A DNA stretch of 64,000 bases from Gnetum montanum (lineage: Eukaryota > Streptophyta > Gnetopsida > Gnetales > Gnetaceae), in the NCBI GenBank assembly GCA_015680685.1, contig MNCI01034785.1, positions 1,119,519 to 1,183,518 on the forward strand. Direction: 5' to 3'. The translations under genes and the position numbers were made by a program. Positions 36,171-47,720 of the stretch are shown in pieces (position 1 is the first letter of the stretch; each line of letters starts with the position of its first letter). Below the pieces are notes generated by a model. The model ran no database searches. It saw only the letters and a program-made list of their open reading frames with translations, and had not been told where the DNA came from.

Positions 36171-36729
36171 ATAATTCCAAAAGGATATAAAATACTCTAG
36201 CAACTATGCATGGATTAGCTAAAACATGTTATTTCATGGTTAAACAAGATAAATAAGATGACACAAAGGTTTCATGAGGTCAAATAAAGGCCAAATGATG
36301 GAAACACTTGGTGGAACAGGGCTAGGTAACACTCCAATTACCAAAAATGAAGCCAAATGACATTGTAGGGCCAAACCAAGCTACAACACAATGAAACAAG
36401 GCTAAACCAATTAAGGTAGGAAACATAAGATAAAATATGATCAATATTGGTCAACCAAGGTTAGATTTTGCTAGTTTTAGGCCTTAGCACACCATGTGAT
36501 GGTTACATGGTGTTAGATGACAATCAAGGATGGTCATACCCCATCACCTAACACTAATCAGAGTTCAAATAAGGTCAACAGAAGCCATAAGAGGTAGTAT
36601 AAGGTCAAACATGGTTAAATATGGTTACACTTTGCTAGTTTTAGGCCTTAGGATGAGGATTGTAAGAAATTTGGAAGATAGATTGCATATGAGGGTTTGC
36701 ATCTCAGTGGTTAATCATGTGTGGTAGTT
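36171..36729 (-). other. Spacer 5' of pol in fragment H
   Basis: Same family as the spacers 8881-9129 (+) and 16477-17190 (-), with 'ggtcaaataaaggccaaatgatgg' phrases in two parts. The open frame at 36530-36727 is accidental. Confidence 0.5.
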
Positions 36730-37020
36730 TTAGCCATAGTTCTCTATCTTTGGATCTTGATCCTATGTGACAAAGAGATCTAATTCAATTATGCCTCACA
36801 ATAAGGTTGTTCATGTGTGTGGTATATAGCCTTATGATCTACAATACCTTTAAGTATGTGAGTGATTTGTATCTATGAACTGGATTCTATTATATTTTTA
36901 ATCTTCTTTTAGTGTTAATAAAAAATAGCTAGTTTTTTTCTTGTAATTACATTATCTTGCATAATATCTAGATTTGGTATTTTTTGAAGGAACAAGTAAA
37001 TTGAAGTGACCATGCTCTAG
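36730..37020 (+). repeat. 5' LTR remnant of element C
   Basis: It shares 'aattacattatcttgcataa' and neighbouring sequence with 56100-56335. The left end of the LTR is not recognisable; fragment H lies directly beside it. Confidence 0.7.
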
Positions 37021-37023
37021 AAT

Positions 37024-37035
37024 TGGTATCAAAGA
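37024..37035 (+). other. Primer binding site of element C, initiator tRNA-Met type
   Basis: TGGTATCAAAGA differs from the common plant TGGTATCAGAGC by CAG-to-CAA and the last base. Confidence 0.75.
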
Positions 37036-37079
37036 ATTAGGTTTATTATTGTTAGAATTTTGTTATATATTTTTGGTGT

Positions 37080-38240
37080 TTGTTTCAAAAGGCTTATATG
37101 AAGAAAAATGTTCAAGTCCTAAATAGAGATATCAAAAGCATGAAATCTACCTTTCAGCTGATGGTTGAACAATTAGATATCATTAGTGCTAAGGTATATA
37201 GAAATGTAGGTTCCAAGTGTATTCAAACTCATGGTGATAATGAGAATTCTCATTTAAATGGTGATGATGAAGTTTCTTAGCATGATGGAGGGGGAGAAGA
37301 TGTGGAGAAAGACTATTGTAGTTATGAGAATGTGAGAACCCACCAACCCTGGATTCTAGAGGGAGGAAATCCAAATCCTCATGTCAAAACTCTAAGAACT
37401 CCATCATAAACATCTACTTCTTCTCATGGAAAACTTGATGACAAAGATGAAGCAAGGCTTTTTAGAGTATTCAGAAATGTTACAAGACTTTTGTATGTGA
37501 GGCTAAAAAATTTTGATAATATAGATGGTACCAAATCAATTAAGGATACCAGTTACTGAATTCAGCTAGAAATTATGGATTCAACTTAGTAATAATAAGA
37601 GTCTCAAAGTTATGAAAGAAAAAATGGTCAATCTATTAAGGAATGGTATTTAATAAAATACAAGTTGGGATGAAAATTTGAACAATCTCGGTGGAGACAA
37701 GAGACAATCGTGAAGCTCAAATTCCTTAAACAAGAGGAAAAATATGTTAAGGAATTTTATATCAAATTTTTTGAACTACTACCTCAAAATAAGGCAAAAG
37801 AGAAGAAATAAAAATATGTTTCAATCTTTCTTAATGTCTCAAGATGGTATATTAGTAGGAGTTTTCATTCTATAAGCCTAAAATTTTTAATTAGTCTTAT
37901 GATTTAACACTTAAGCTAGAAAAGAGACTTAGTAGATTTAGGGATAGAAGCAAACAAACTTCAAAAAGAAAGGATAGGGGATCCAAATATAATAGGGAAT
38001 CCAAGCCAAAATCTAAAGACAAATATGGCAACCATGAGAAGAAGAAAGATAAGGATGATAAGCAAGGTAAAGCCAAGCACCAAAGGAAAGAAGGTAAGGA
38101 TCAAGATGGCAACTCATCTAAGATTCAATGCTTAAAATAGGAAGAGTAGGAACATAAAAAATAGAAATGTTCACTTTACAAGGCAACCAAGGAAAAGGAT
38201 GTTCAAATCATGGAGGTAGAGAAAACATCCAACTAAGCTC
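37080..38240 (+). pseudogene. gag of element C, decayed
   Basis: The N-terminal open frame (37080-37280) is helix-prone (VQVLNRDIKSMKSTFQLMVE). A conserved middle follows (EARLFRVFRNVTRL near 37450), then a basic Lys/Arg-rich region (37930-38110). At 38124-38170 a QCLK...EHKK...KC pattern is a decayed CCHC zinc knuckle in which two positions are stops. The protein would package element RNA; it is inactive. Confidence 0.65.
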
Positions 38241-38389
38241 CTTAGAGAGGTAATTCTAATTCTCCCAAAATTAAAGAACTTTATCAATTAAATTCATATG
38301 CATTCATGAAAAATATGAATAAAGAAGATCATCCATCAAGAAAATTGTTGTTTTAAATTAGGCCTAGAGATTTACTTCATGAAAAATGG

Positions 38390-38760
38390 ATTCATATTTT
38401 TATTAATGAAAAAGCCCAAGTAAATGTTATTTCTTCTAGGAAAATTTCTAGATGGGGTTTAGTAACTTATCCTCATCCTAGACCCTAAAAGATACATTGG
38501 TTGTTAAGAGACTTCTTTCAAGAGGTGAGAGATCAATGTATCTTGAAGTTTAAAATTAGGAGTTATCATGATGTTGTGAAATGTGATGTACTACCAATTG
38601 ATTCTACTGATGTAGTTCTTGGAAGGCCTTGGAATTTTGATAATGATACTTAATTTGATGAATCAAGAACTATGTTATGTGTAGCAAGACTAAATGGAAT
38701 CCATGAGTTGATTCCTATGATAACTGAATAAGTGAGGTAGCAAAGCTCACTTAATACTTA
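38390..38760 (+). pseudogene. Protease region of element C, decayed
   Basis: The recognisable part is YHDVVKCDVLPIDSTDVVLGRPWNFDND (in two halves, 38563-38605 and 38606-38650), the end of the chromovirus-type protease. The catalytic D-S/T-G would lie near 38400-38460, where I see SSRKISRWG but no clear DSG. Confidence 0.6.
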
Positions 38761-38879
38761 CTTAATTCTTCTTAAGAAGACAGAATATATTAAGAAACAA
38801 AATAAGGTTGGTTTTGATGTTGTAATTGCATCAACTGTTTCATCTAACCATGATGTTACATAGGTAGAACTATCAATAG

Positions 38880-39780
38880 GTGTGCTATACTTGAAAAATT
38901 AATTTCCAAAAGTGTTCAAATGAAAATTAGATGTATTACCACTAATGAGAAATTTTCAACACCATATTGACTTCATCCTTGGTGCTACCATTCCAAATGA
39001 GAGGGCATACTAGATGACACTAAATCAATGAGTTGTATTATAAAGGTAGGTAGAGGAGTTAATTGCAAATGGATTCGTAAGAACATTAATTTCTTCTTGT
39101 ACAATTCTAGCAATGCTTATGCCAAGCAAGAACAGTGAAAAATGGAGAATGTGCTAGGGCTATGAATAGGATAATAGTGAGGTATAGGTTTCCTATTTCA
39201 TGGATGGATGATATCCTTGATATCTTTACCAATGCAAATATTTTTAGAAATATTGATTTAAAGAGTGGATACCATCAAATTTGAATTAGGTTTAGTGATG
39301 AGTGGAAGACCACTTTCAAGATACTATATGAACTTTTTGAGTGCTTGATGATGCCATTTAGGCTCACAAATGCCAGTGATACATTCATGAGGCTAATGCA
39401 TGATGTTCTCAAGGATTTGATTGGTAAGTATTGTATTATCTTCTTTGACGATAGTTTGGTATACAACTCTAATGAGAAGGAGCACCTAGGTTAGTTGAGA
39501 AAAGTGTATCTTAAGTTGGAGAACTCACATTTTGTGAAAATGTGAAGAAGAGTCACTCCTTCAGTAGGAACATCACATGTTTGGAACATGTGATCTCTAA
39601 AAATCAAATTTAGATGGAAGATACCAAGGTAAGGGCTAGTAGAGATTGGCTAACTCCTAAAAATGTTAAGGAGGTAAGATCATTTCTTAGTTTAGTAGAA
39701 TTTTATAGGAGGTTCATAAAAAATGTAAGTGGTATTTCATGCCCTATGTTTTATTTACTTAATCAGAATTAATATTTTAG
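38880..39780 (+). pseudogene. Reverse transcriptase of element C, decayed
   Basis: Motifs run in order: LPLMRNFQHHIDFI (38940), VRYRFPISWMDDIL (39180-39220), FRNIDLKSGYHQI (39243-39282), DEWKTTFK (39298), MPFRLTNASDTFMRLM (39352-39400). The active site IFFDDSLVY keeps both aspartates (GACGAT, 39447-39452). A frameshift lies between 39100 and 39180 and stops are scattered through it. The connector VRSFLSLVEFYRRF is near 39675-39720. Confidence 0.85.
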
Positions 39781-39819
39781 GTGGGGTGATGAGATCTAAA
39801 GGACGCTTAAGTTATTGAA

Positions 39820-40440
39820 TGAAAAAATCACCAGTGAATTGATGCTTGCAATACCATACTTCCAAAAGCTTTTTAAAATATAGGTGAATGCAAGTGGACT
39901 TATCATTGGAGGGGTGCTTTCACAAGGAGGAAGACCTATTGCTTTATTTTCAAAAAAGTTGAATGAGCCAAGGAAAAAATATAGTGTAAATGAGAATGAA
40001 TTATATGCTATTATTTAAGAAATCAAGCATTTGAGATATAGCATACTTCCAACAAATTTTTCAAATATAGGCAAATGCAAGTAGACTTATCATTGGAGGG
40101 GTGCTTTCACAAGAAGGAAGACCTATTGCTTTATTTTCAGAAAATTTAAATGAGTTAAGGAAAAAATATAGTGTAAATGAGAATGAATTATATGCTATTC
40201 TTTAAGAAATCAAGAATTTGAGATATTATTTGTTACCCAAGGAGTTCACTTTGATGACTGACGACAAAGCACTTCATTTTCTCAATTTTCAAAAGAAGTT
40301 GAATGCCAAACATATGAACTGGGTGAAACAATTGTAGAAGTTCAATTTTATGCTCAAGAACAATAGTGAGAAAGCTAATGTGATGGTTGATGCATAATCT
40401 AGGTTTCATGTGGTGAATTTCAATGTGCCTCATTTAACAA
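39820..40440 (+). pseudogene. RNase H of element C, with internal duplication
   Basis: The domain start has N in place of the usual first D (VNASGLIIGGVLSQGGRPIA, 39882-39940). NENELYAII (near 39990) keeps the E. A 187-bp tandem duplication repeats this part and shifts the frame. After it, the sequence continues to a TDDKALHF stretch (40255) and ends near 40440. Confidence 0.8.
39856..40229 (+). repeat. Tandem duplication, 187 bp x 2
   Basis: Copies at 39856-40042 and 40043-40229 both begin ATACTTCC and carry 'gtgctttcacaag' at the same offset. 187 is not a multiple of three, so it breaks the RNase H frame. The copies differ at several positions, so the event is old. Confidence 0.92.
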
Positions 40441-40469
40441 GTATGAGAAATTTTGATAATCTCTACGAA

Positions 40470-40663
40470 TATGATTCAAGTTTTGGATAGGTCTGGAGAA
40501 ACCGCAAGGAATTAATGCTTAGTAGGATAGATCAATGAAGAGACTATCATATTTAAGATGAATTTTTATTTAAGAATAGAAATATTTTTTTTCCAATTAT
40601 GATTTTGGAAGAAACATTTTGGTTGAAAAACATTATGGTGGCATGGCAAGTCACATGGGTAGA
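40470..40663 (+). pseudogene. Integrase zinc-finger part of element C, left of B
   Basis: A DEFLFKNRN-type stretch (40557-40585), then KHYGGMASHMG (40630-40660), which holds the two histidines of the HHCC finger. The frame is then cut by element B within the codons for G-R. Confidence 0.8.
40659..40663. repeat. Target site duplication, left of element B
   Basis: GTAGA; the right copy is ATAGA (53781-53785), one G-to-A difference. Confidence 0.85.
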
Positions 40664-41525
40664 TGATGAACCATGGATTAGCTACGTTGACTAGGCCTTA
40701 TCGACTAGGCCTTATCGATGCATGATTCAATGCATTGATGTGGCCTCGTTGATGTAGTGTCAACATTTACTTGTAAATACACACTCTCCTATTATGTTTA
40801 GGTAATAGGTTTTTTCATAGAGTAGAAGAGCTCTTATAGTTTCTTTTCTCTAAAGTTAGAATATTTCTCGAATGCTCACAGAAAGAGTCATTGAGTATAC
40901 AAATCTTTATTTTAGCATTGTTATACCTAAGCATGGTAGTGTGTGTGGTAATAAAGGCAAGATTTCAAATAAATCTTGTAGAACTTTGGCTAGATTAAAT
41001 GTTTTATTCATGCATTTAATGTTTTATCCAATTTTACTTAATTATTTTAAGTAATTAAGCTAAACTAAGTAAGATAGGTTAAATAGCAATTAAGTAAGCA
41101 CATAAGTGCAACCACTTCAAGCATGTGCATGATGCTAATCCCATAAATTCTTAACATTTGGTAACCCAATAGCATTATGCATGCTCAAGATATGCATGGT
41201 AAGTGGGACTAGATACTTATGTTAGGATTAGTTAGAGATTAATTAAATAGTTAGATTAAATTAGCCATTAAATTACTTCATTTCTCTATTTTAAGCACCA
41301 AGAACATAAAACATAAAATAATAATAATAATATGCCTTTATTACACTTAACAATACCTATGTACATCATGAGTGTAATTGGGAAGACAATGAATGATTGT
41401 TAGGGCAAGTTCACTCTCTTGAGGCTAGTGTACCAAAAGATGAGGGGTCCACATAATTCAACTGGATCACGCGTGAATGCTTAGTGATTCATATGGTTGA
41501 GCATAGGGGTATTCACTTCTCATTA
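40664..41525 (+). repeat. 5' LTR of element B
   Basis: 862 bp, TGATGAACC...CTCATTA. Upstream of the TATA-like TGTAAATA (40772-40779) lie tandem copies of a 14-15-bp motif, GACTAGGCCTTATC (near 40690 and 40705). It shares 'agagttagaata' and 'cattgttatacctaagca' type blocks with the element A LTR. Confidence 0.9.
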
Positions 41526-41526
41526 T

Positions 41527-41544
41527 TAGCATCATTTCTAGGGA
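41527..41544 (+). other. Primer binding site of element B, tRNA-Asp type, decayed
   Basis: TAGCATCATTTCTAGGGA begins one base after the LTR. The same site in A is TAGCATCATTGTTGAGGA. Confidence 0.7.
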
Positions 41545-41669
41545 CTCTTTTTATTTGAAATGTGTGCTATCTATGTTTAGTGAACATCATTCACATAACT
41601 GAATGAACCCCAAGGTCAAAATCATCCTCACAATAAATATAATCACATAAGCACCCTACTATCTTATTT

Positions 41670-43480
41670 GTATTACCAAAGGTCTTCTTCTGGTAGTTAC
41701 AATGGTACTAAACCGCCAATGTCTTAAGAATGCAAGGTGGTGTATACTCATCCAAATGAGTATGTGCTTGAATTCACCTTCATCTTGCATCAACATGAAA
41801 AACTACAATGGTGAGATATGGAAGGTAACATTGTGATGCCTCCTAATTAATTTGTGTTTGGTATTCTACTCTAAACTCTTAATATGTTTGGAATCCAAGA
41901 TCTTCAAGATGAGTACGTTGTTCATGATTATGATTACCAGGGCTACCATTCCACTAAAACACAATGTAGGAGAGATTAACACCAAGAGAAGCATCATGAG
42001 ATTATGAAGGTAAAACAATTCACGAATGCCTTGTTCCTGCTTAACCAAAATGACAATGAGGATCCACCCTCTGGGGGCTTCTCAACATGAAGATTCTCCA
42101 TCACTTGTTATTGGTGATGGGGACGTGACCCTAAATTTGCAATCCACTATTAACAATCCAAGTTTAGGTAAGAATCGAAGTTAAGGGGCTCGAACAAGTG
42201 TCAAGATGACAAGAAAACTAATGGACATGGCCATGACAACCATAGAGGAGTTGGCAAACACCATGGTGGTGGTAGTCCTCCTCCCTCTTCACCCTTTTCA
42301 TCTACATCTTTTTCTTCCCCTTCTAGTTTTGACAAATACTATAGAAAGAACAATTATGATGAAGGTAAACAGCGAGACAATAATGATGACTATCAGACAC
42401 ACCATGAACAAAGGGGTAGCAAAGGACATCATCAGCATCATCAACATAATGATGATGATGAGCCTTTTTTTGGAAACTTGAATCATGCTAGATATTGCAA
42501 AGACCATAAAAATTCCAACCAGGCATGTGAAAGATAGTTAGATCATATGAATTGATGTGAACAATATTCCTAGATCTGAGTGATATAACTCTCATCCAAA
42601 AACATATCTTCAAGATTTTCATGATGCCTATGCCTTACAAAATATTGAAAATGATTGGAAAAATTAAAGTAATTTCCTAGAACATTCATCAAGGAAGCAG
42701 AAAGCTAGTACAAGTCCTTAGAGCTAAAGTCCATCTATAGGTGGAGTACAATGCTAGAGTTATTTAATGATAAATATTAGACATACTCCAGAGTGTCTAA
42801 TCTAAGAAGGCTGATCCAAGGATGGAACCAAGGAAATCATGAACCGTTGGATGCCACCATGGGTAGATACTAATCTCTCATACACTAATGCCCTAGTCAT
42901 GGTTATTCTTAGCAAGAACAACTTTGCCATATCATAGATGGACTTAGATTGGAAATGAAAAGAACTCTTAGGGTCTATGCCCAAGGGAGACTATCAAAAC
43001 TCAAAGCCCATTAGATTCAAAGGCTAATTGAGTAGGCAACAAAAGAAGAAGAAGAGTTGAGAAAATGGGAAAGTGCCAAAGAATACAACAAGGATCCGTC
43101 CATCAAAAAGAGGGAAGTCTAATTTTGTGGTAGTGAGGAGGAGTCATCACTTAATGAGATGGTGAACAGAAAGACCTTGCTAATCCAAAAATCTAGATTT
43201 GAAATTTTGGCCAAGTTAGATAAAATGTGGGATTTTTTGGATAAAAAATTCCAAACTACTCTAAAAGTTATTGAAGAATCAGAGAGTAGAGTAGTGATCA
43301 TGACTGTAGGAGGCAAAAAGAAGCTAAACATTCCTACCAAAAGGGTAAGGGCAAAGCTATTGTAGTAGAAGAAGTTATGGAGATAGAGTTAGATGATGAT
43401 GGTGGGTGTGACATCTATTAATACAAACATCCTAAAGGATGTTGTCCTATTGTGTCACACATGCAAAAATATAGGGTGTA
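41670..43480 (+). pseudogene. gag of element B, decayed
   Basis: The N-terminal part has YVLEFTFILHQHEKL (41765-41805), matching A. The linker 42203-42536 is the longest intact frame: Ser/Pro-rich, then an Asp/Asn- and His-rich run (HHQHHQHNDDDE near 42430-42465). The gag core (42590-42980) matches A at 22680-23060. The C-terminal helical region ends near 43365 (EILAKLDKMWDFLDKKFQTT in 43159-43365). Several stops are present, and no CCHC knuckle was found. Confidence 0.75.
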
Positions 43481-44199
43481 CACACTGAATCCTAGACTGG
43501 AAAGAAGGCAAGCACTCAGAAGATTGTCTTATCCTCAAGGAAATCCAAGGTAGTTCCACCAACAACAATAAGCTTATTATCCAAGTGAAGTTCCACCACA
43601 ATTGTATGAGTACTACCAATAGTTCCAACACTCATAGTCATGGGGGATGCCATCACTAAGGTAGCAATATCCTTATAGGCAACTAGATCCCTATGGACAC
43701 TATGTTTAGAAACCAATGTCACCATGTAACTCTTCTAGTCAAGATTTTTTTTAGCACTACTACTACCCTCCAAAGTATCACAAAACTCATTCTCCATATA
43801 CTAGAGGGAAAACCCCATATCCATATCACCCTTCTCATCCTTAAGCACATGCTCCTCCATCCTCAACCCATTTACCTCCTACTTCATATATGTAGGGTGA
43901 AATTCCAGCACAACTGCAACAACATAACACTAATAGGGCTATTAACTTATAGCTAGCTTTCTAGTAGAGTGTTTTGGAACCCAAATCTTAAAAATGACCA
44001 TTCTTTCGATCCAACAATCCTTCCAATTCCTCATAGAATAATGCAAATAGCCATCCTGTCTCTCCATCATCCTCTACATCAAATCCTTTTGAGTACCTGC
44101 AAACCAAACTCCTCCTAAGATCTACACTATCATGTTAACCCAAATTGTATTTGATTAGATCAATGTTTTCAATCTTCCCAAAAAAATATCTAACCATTG

Positions 44200-44680
44200 A
44201 AGTCCTCTCATCTACCTACAAATCGCTAGACAGAAGTCATGCAAGGTTCTTCTTGATTTAGGTTCTAGTGTCAATTTATTTTTCCATGACATGTACAAAG
44301 CATGGAACTTGCTACCTCTTAGGAAGGGTAATATCTATCTAGAATTGGTAGACCAATCAATCATAGTTCCTTTAGGACTTGTGAAGGACATTGTGATCAC
44401 TATTTGTGGGTGGTTCTATCTTGCTAATTTTCTAGTGATCAAGGTTGTTAACTACAAGGGATATTTTCCAATTATTATGGGAAGGGCATGGTTGAGAACT
44501 ATTGATGCGCAAATGGACATCAGAGATCTCTCCTTGAAAATTTTCAAGGAAAATGAATTTGGAAAGATCAAGAAGAAGAAAGTTCCATGCATCACGTATA
44601 GTGATAACATGTGCAACTATGTGCAAAAACTCTAGTCTATCAAGAGTACATCCATCAAAGCATGCAAATAAATTTGAAGT
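44200..44680 (+). pseudogene. Aspartic protease of element B, nearly open
   Basis: The active site KVLLDLGSSVNLFF (44248-44290) keeps the D-L-G typical of Athila/Tat proteases. MYKAWNLLPLRKGN starts the open frame 44291-44635. The C-terminal motif IIMGRAWLRTI (44473-44505) and a basic tail KIKKKKVPC follow. It is better preserved than the same domain in element A. Confidence 0.85.
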
Positions 44681-44899
44681 TCAAAGATGCCTATACGCAA
44701 TAGCAACAAAATAGAAGGGCACCCAGTGGCTGATAGTTGATCTTGGAAGCAACACACTTTGCATGAAACCTACTGAGAGCCTGAAATGTGCCTATTTTGA
44801 AATCATGGATAAAATTAAGCAAGTTCATTACCAAATTTCTAATAATGCAAATGATGATACCTACTAGGGATAGTTGGATATCCCTCAAAATTTTAAACA

Positions 44900-45950
44900 A
44901 GAATCCTTAGAGTTGAAAAGTATGCATTCCTAAAAAATGGCAAGTCAATAATAATCAATGTTAATCTTGCTCCTAAATAAAAAAAGATGCTATTGAGGAT
45001 GGTCAACAAATGACCAACAACCTTTGCTTAGTCATATCTTGAACTCATAGAGATCAATCCTAGGATATGCCAGCATTGTATCTACACTGATCTAGCCATG
45101 AAGCTAAAGAGATTGTTGTAATGATGATTGAACCATAAATTAAAGTAATTCATCAAAGAGAAAATCAAATAAATCCTGAAGGCAAGGTTTATCTATTCCA
45201 TTGTGAATAGTGGGTGGGTTAGCCCACTTGCAATTATGCTATGCCAAAGAAAGGTGGAAAGTGGCAAGTTTTCATCACCTTCCTACTAGTAAATATGGCA
45301 ACATTCAAAGATTACTTTCCATTGCCATTTTTGGATCATGTATTAGACACTATATCTAGGCATTGCTATTATAGTTTTCTAGATGGTTGTAGTGGCTATA
45401 ACCAAATATAGATTGTGCTAGAGGATCAACCCAAAGCTACATTCACAAGTCCCTAGGAGACTTTTGCATATTTAAAGATGCCTTTTAGTCTATGTAATGC
45501 TTTAGCAACATTCTAATGCTTGGTCCTAAGCATTTTTTAGCAACATATTGGTAACAAGGTGGAAGTTTTGATAGATGACTTCTCCACCTATGGTGCTACA
45601 TTTGAGCAATCCTTGGACCACCTTGAGCAAGTGCTTAAAAGGTGTGTGGAGATAAATCTTTGGCTCAATTAGTAAAAGAGCCATCTAATGGTCTAAGAAG
45701 GCATTGTACTAAGACACAAAATTTCTCAAGTAGGGATTGAGGTATACCTTGAAAAGATAAGGGTCATCTAAGGAATAACTCATGAACCAAAAATCATCAA
45801 AAATGTTTAACCATTCCTTGGACACACTGGCTATTACTGGTGATTTATAGAGAATTTCTCTAAGATCACAAAATCATTGGTCAAGCTAATGAAGAAAGAT
45901 GCTTCATTCATCTGAATCAAGGAATGAGAAAATGCATTCCAAAGCCTCAA
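44900..45950 (+). pseudogene. Reverse transcriptase of element B, decayed
   Basis: Motifs: IKEKI near 45155, AKVYLFHC-type segment near 45185, MPKKGGKWQVFI near 45243, CYYSFLDGCSGYNQI near 45365-45410, MPFSLCNALATF near 45480-45510. The active site VLIDDFSTYG has both aspartates intact (GATGAC, 45574-45579). The connector FLGHTGYY is near 45810. Stops and frameshifts are frequent. Confidence 0.85.
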
Positions 45951-45979
45951 GAAGAAGCTCATAGATACTCTAATTCTAC

Positions 45980-46400
45980 AAGCACCTAATTAGTCTAGAC
46001 CATTTAATATAATGAAAAATGCATCTAACTACTCCTTTGGAGCTATGCTTACAGTTGGATGACCAAAAATTTCCATATTATATCCACTATGCAAACTAAA
46101 GCATTGTGGGTGCACAACTAAATTACATCAAAATGGAAAAAGAACTAATGGTAGTGGTATATGGTTTGGAAAATTTTAGGCACTATGTTCTTGGATATAA
46201 AGTATTTGTACAAATTGATCACAGTGCCATCTACTTTCTCATGAACAAAACAATAGTAAGCCTCGTGTCATATATTGGCTAGTGATCTTGTAAGAATTTG
46301 ATCTTATAATAGTAGATCAAAAATGGACTAAGAATGTGGTTATTGATCACTTTCCAAAGTCATGATGGGATAGTAAAGAGGAGGAGAGCTTGCTCTCTAA
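45980..46400 (+). pseudogene. RNase H of element B, decayed
   Basis: It starts with IMKNASNYSFGAM (46009-46047), where the first catalytic D (TDAS in relatives) is N. MEKELMVVVYGLENFRHYVLG (46132-46195) keeps the E. DHSAIYFLMNK (46217) and TKNVVIDHF (46330) follow. The frame is broken near 46060-46110. Confidence 0.8.
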
Positions 46401-46559
46401 CCAATTTCTTGATGAACTTCTCTTTACAAGTGCAATTAATGAAAAAGTACCTATAAAACCAAAATGATATGATGGCATCCTCACTTATCTTCTCACTCAA
46501 GAGATGCCACAAGATCTAGACTATAGGAAGAAACAACAATTTCTCATTAGGACAAACAC

Positions 46560-47720
46560 TTCATGGAAGTCAATAGACATCTTTACAAGATGTGCACTAA
46601 TGGCTTGGTTCATTAGTGTGTACCCGATGCTGATCAACTACATAGTCTCCAAGATTCTAATGAGGGTCCTTGTGAGGGCCACTATGCTGGAAGATGCATG
46701 GCCATTAAGATCCTAATGGTAGGGTATTATTGATCAACAATCTTCAAGGATGTACACCAATTTTTCCACTCTTGTGAATGATATTAATGAGATGATGGGA
46801 TGACCACACAAATGGAGGATCCTCAATAGTGGATTCAACCACTAAAACCCTTTGACATATGGGGCATTAACTTCATGGATCCCATTACTCCCATGTCAAA
46901 TGAAAAGGTATATATAATCATCATCATTGTATTAAACAAAATGGGTAGAAGCAGCAGTCGTCATTAACTATACATCATCTACTATTGTGTGATTTATATA
47001 AAAAAATGTTGTGAATAGGTTTGGGATGCCACATGCATTGATATCTAACAAGGGAATCCATTTTATAGGCACTAAATTTCACAAGCTTATGCAATTCTTG
47101 AGAGTTAACAATAAACTAACACCCTACCATCCCCAAGACAATGGTCAAGCTAAAGTTTCCAATAAGAAGATCACAAAGATCCTAACGAGAGCTATTAGCA
47201 AATATAGGAGATACTGGAGCACAAAATTCAATGATGTCCTTTAGGCATACCACTCAACATGAAAAATTCCTATAGGCTACTCTCCCTATGTGCTAATGTA
47301 TGGAAAATTACCAACACCTCCTATTCAATGTGAACTCCACAATTTCAACAACCTATGACTTGGAACTTAACCTGAACCTAGCACAAAAAGAGAGATTGAT
47401 CAAATTGAATGCACTAGATGAAAATCAATTAGTAGCCCTATCATGAAATGAAGTGCATAAAGCACTCAACAAAAAGTGCCATGACCTTAGAATAAAAAAA
47501 GTAAAATTTCAATCAAAAGATAAGGTTCTCTACTAGAACCCCACACACATACCTCAATGAACTAAGTTCCAAAAATTATGAAAGGTGCCTTATAGTATCT
47601 ATGAAACTTTTCCTTTTGAGTCCATGTTGATCTACAAACCTAAGAGCTTGAACAAAAAGTAACTAGTCAACACAAAATAAGCAAAACCTTTCCATGAACC
47701 TATGCAAGCCAGTGGAAGCA
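46560..47720 (+). pseudogene. Integrase of element B, all three catalytic residues changed
   Basis: Zinc finger: GPCEGHYAG (46670) and HSCE (46775), partly lost. Core: GINFMDP near 46865 (first D is N), ISNKGIHF near 47043 (second D is N), and GQAKVSNK with codon 47152-47154 AAA (third E is K). Each is explained by one G-to-A change. Residues 47011-47244 form an open frame. The C-terminal part runs to about 47720 and parallels A at 27600-27880. Confidence 0.85.

Noticed and set aside
42298-42507. Hydrophobic minus-strand frame rich in Ile/Met/Val
   Set aside because: It is the complement of the His/Asp-rich gag linker on the plus strand.
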